Below are positions 62,354-64,000 of a stretch of 64,000 nucleotides of DNA, in pieces. Numbering within the stretch: position 1 is the stretch's first letter; each line of letters opens with the position of its first letter. Made by a program: the position numbers and the translations under genes. This DNA comes from Mycobacterium syngnathidarum (GTDB taxonomy: Bacteria > Actinomycetota > Actinomycetes > Mycobacteriales > Mycobacteriaceae). The notes beneath the pieces are model-generated. The model saw only the letters and a list, made by a program, of their open reading frames with translations, did not search any database and was not told the origin of the DNA. The stretch is from positions 1 through 64,000 of the forward strand of contig NZ_MLCL01000024.1 of the NCBI RefSeq assembly GCF_001942625.1. Direction: 5' to 3'.

Positions 62354-63706
62354 TCAGCGCGAGGTCTTGTCTGCCGGGGCCGGCTCGGGGAAGAAGTAGT
62401 CGGTGACGTCGACCGACTTCTTCCGCACGAGCATGACGGAAGCGGCAGCGATCAGGCTGGCGGCGGCCAGCGCATACAGGCCCCAGGTGACGGTGCCGGT
62501 GGCTTGTTTGATCAGGCCGAACCCGAACGGCGCGACGAACCCGCCGAGATTGCCCAGCGAGTTGATGATCGCGATCGCGGGTGCCAATACCAGTGGGTGC
62601 ATGGAGGACTGGGGGATTGACCAGAACAGGGGGCTGGCGCTCTTGAAGCCCATCGCCGCGATGCACAGGAACAGGAGAGCCAGCAGTGGCGAGGTGATGG
62701 CCGCGAGGTAGGTTCCGGCGGCGGCCGTGAGGAGGGCGAAGATCAGCAGGGGACGGCGCAGGTCAGGCCTGCGATCGCCGAGGCGGGAGGAAAGGTACAC
62801 CGCGATGACGGCGCTGATCCACGGCAGGCTCGACAGCAGGCCGACGGTGATGTCGTTGAGGCCGTCGATGCGGCGCACGATGGACGGCAGCCAGAAGGTG
62901 TTCGCGTAGATGGACAGCTGGATGGCGAAGTAGATCCAGCAGAACAGCAGCAGCTTGGGGTCGGCCAGCATCTTCCAGCGGTTGCCCTTGCCTTCGACGC
63001 CCGATGCCCTGGTCTTTTCGGCTTCCTCGACTTCGATTGCGTCGATGAGGGCGTCCTGCTCGGCGCGGGTCAGCCACCTGGCATCACGGATCTTCGAGTT
63101 GAGCATGAAGTACGCGACGACGCCGACGAGGACAGACACCATGCCTTCGATGAGGAACAGCCACTGCCATCCGCGCAGGCCGCCTTGACCGTGCAGCGAG
63201 AGCAGCGGGCCCGACAGCGGACCGGAGATCGCGGCGGCGATGGAGGAGCCGGCGATGAACAGGGCGGTTGCCCGTCCGCGGTGGCTGTCGGGCAACCACT
63301 TGGCCATGTAGTAGATGACCGCCGGGAAGAAGCCGGCCTCGGCCATGCCGAGCAAGAATCGCAGCACGTAGAACATTTCGGCGCTTCGGACGAACATCAT
63401 GGCGGCCGACACCAGGCCCCAGCTGATCATGATGCGTGTCAACCAGATCCGGGCGCCGAACTTCTCCATCAGGATGTTGCTCGGAAGTTCGAACAGCGCA
63501 TAGGCCACGAAGAACACGCCTGCGCCGAAACCGTAAGCGGCAGCGCCGATTCCGACGTCTGCTTCGAGGTATTCCTGTGCGTAACCGATGTTGGCGCGGT
63601 TGAGCTGATTGCAGATCAACATGATGATCAGCAGCGGTACGACGCGGCGGAAGAATTTCGACACGGCCGACTGCAAGTCGGCGGACGCGGATTGCGTGAT
63701 CGACAC
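62354..63706 (-). CDS. MFS transporter, anion:cation symporter (aromatic acid/phthalate type)
   Basis: A 450-residue MFS protein with 12 membrane helices. The start of helix 1 (FRRVVPLLIIMLICNQLNRANIGYA, split about residues 18-42) and the FGARIWLTRIMISWG motif (about 80-94) are typical of the ACS family that imports phthalate, 4-hydroxyphenylacetate or sugar acids. GTG 63706 has AAGGAG five bases upstream. It may feed the catabolic genes to its left, but there is no direct link. Confidence 0.85.
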   Translation of the reverse strand: MSITQSASADLQSAVSKFFRRVVPLLIIMLICNQLNRANIGYAQEYLEADVGIGAAAYGFGAGVFFVAYALFELPSNILMEKFGARIWLTRIMISWGLVSAAMMFVRSAEMFYVLRFLLGMAEAGFFPAVIYYMAKWLPDSHRGRATALFIAGSSIAAAISGPLSGPLLSLHGQGGLRGWQWLFLIEGMVSVLVGVVAYFMLNSKIRDARWLTRAEQDALIDAIEVEEAEKTRASGVEGKGNRWKMLADPKLLLFCWIYFAIQLSIYANTFWLPSIVRRIDGLNDITVGLLSSLPWISAVIAVYLSSRLGDRRPDLRRPLLIFALLTAAAGTYLAAITSPLLALLFLCIAAMGFKSASPLFWSIPQSSMHPLVLAPAIAIINSLGNLGGFVAPFGFGLIKQATGTVTWGLYALAAASLIAAASVMLVRKKSVDVTDYFFPEPAPADKTSR

Positions 63707-63997
63707 TTCCGCTCCTTTGGAGATACCTCGGCGAGTGACCCGCCTCACAATGGAATGTCAAGCAGATTATTGATGCACGTCCAAGACCAATTGCGCATCA
63801 GCTAATCCAACCTTTGTATGAGTTGCCCGCGAATCCGCTGTCATCTCTACGGAAGATGGCTTACATCTAAAGCAATCGTTGGACTTGATGGTCTCCACCC
63901 GGTCAGATGGACCCATGGCATCAGCCGGGAGCCCGGCTATCGCCGCTGAATGAATGCCCTGATTTCCCAAAAGAATTCGTTGCCCTAGGAGTGCCAC
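63707..63997. other. Gap of about 290 bases at the right edge
   Basis: I see no convincing gene. The stretch is less GC-rich than the rest and probably holds promoters for the MFS gene on the left and for a plus-strand gene that begins at the edge. The minus-strand reading 63767-63997 lacks a ribosome site and has unusual composition. Confidence 0.5.
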
Positions 63998-64000
63998 ATG
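63998..64000 (+). CDS. Start codon of a gene cut off by the window end
   Basis: The window ends in ATG, preceded by TAGGAG with a six-base spacer (63986-63997). This looks like a normal start of a plus-strand gene. Nothing more can be said about it. Confidence 0.4.

Overview
The window is high-GC chromosomal DNA of a rapidly growing mycobacterium (Mycolicibacterium type). The evidence is a complete set of mycobacterial families (MmpL, PapA, a PE-PPE hydrolase, FAAL, SfLAP/Gap, FadE5, mycobacterial Sdh1) and long gene-order agreement with the Mycobacterium tuberculosis Rv0244c-Rv0265c block. I see no rRNA, tRNA, insertion sequence, prophage or CRISPR array.

Layout. 1-2.4 kb: small membrane proteins (DUF3618, a holin-like protein, DUF1361) and one unknown protein. 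2.4-5.6 kb: fadE5 and a divergent dihydrodipicolinate-reductase-like gene. 5.7-25.2 kb: a lipid locus with a giant bimodular PKS on the minus strand, then papA3, mmpL10, a secreted PE-PPE acyltransferase and fadD23 on the plus strand, closed by a convergent Gap-like gene. The gene set and order match the trehalose polyphleate (TPP) locus. It sits as a block between fadE5 and the Rv0245/sdh1 genes, which are neighbours in M. tuberculosis. 25.2-30 kb: a flavin reductase and the sdh1 succinate dehydrogenase operon. 30.1-33.9 kb: a PEP mutase/isocitrate lyase-like enzyme, a small secreted protein, and a divergent EamA exporter/MocR regulator pair whose start codons overlap. 34-41 kb: nitrate/nitrite assimilation (nirBD, a CbiX-like chelatase, a HemD/winged-helix fusion, narK). 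41.2-46 kb: aac(2')-I, 5-oxoprolinase subunits pxpBC, a queuosine-precursor-type transporter, a FecB2-like lipoprotein and two small secreted proteins. 46-49.8 kb: a TetR regulator with an amidohydrolase and an APC permease. 49.8-52.8 kb: ohr/ohrR and an MFS-USP fusion. 52.9-64 kb: catabolic genes (Baeyer-Villiger monooxygenase plus alcohol dehydrogenase, SGNH esterase, acyl-CoA-dehydrogenase-like flavoprotein, a frameshifted SDR, enoyl-CoA hydratase, amidase, MFS transporter).

How the genes work together. In the TPP locus FadD23 should activate a fatty acid and load it on the PKS, which builds the polyunsaturated phleic chain. PapA3 acylates trehalose, MmpL10 with the Gap-like protein exports the intermediate, and the PE-PPE protein finishes acylation outside the membrane. 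In the nitrogen block, NarK brings in nitrate/nitrite, NirBD reduces nitrite to ammonium, and the CbiX/HemD-like genes suggest local siroheme supply.

Regulation. Many genes have a TANNNT -10 box 5-8 bases before an ATG/GTG, which implies leaderless mRNAs. At several of these promoters a near-perfect palindrome covers the -10, suggesting simple local repressors. All functional calls are by reading the sequence; no database search was run.
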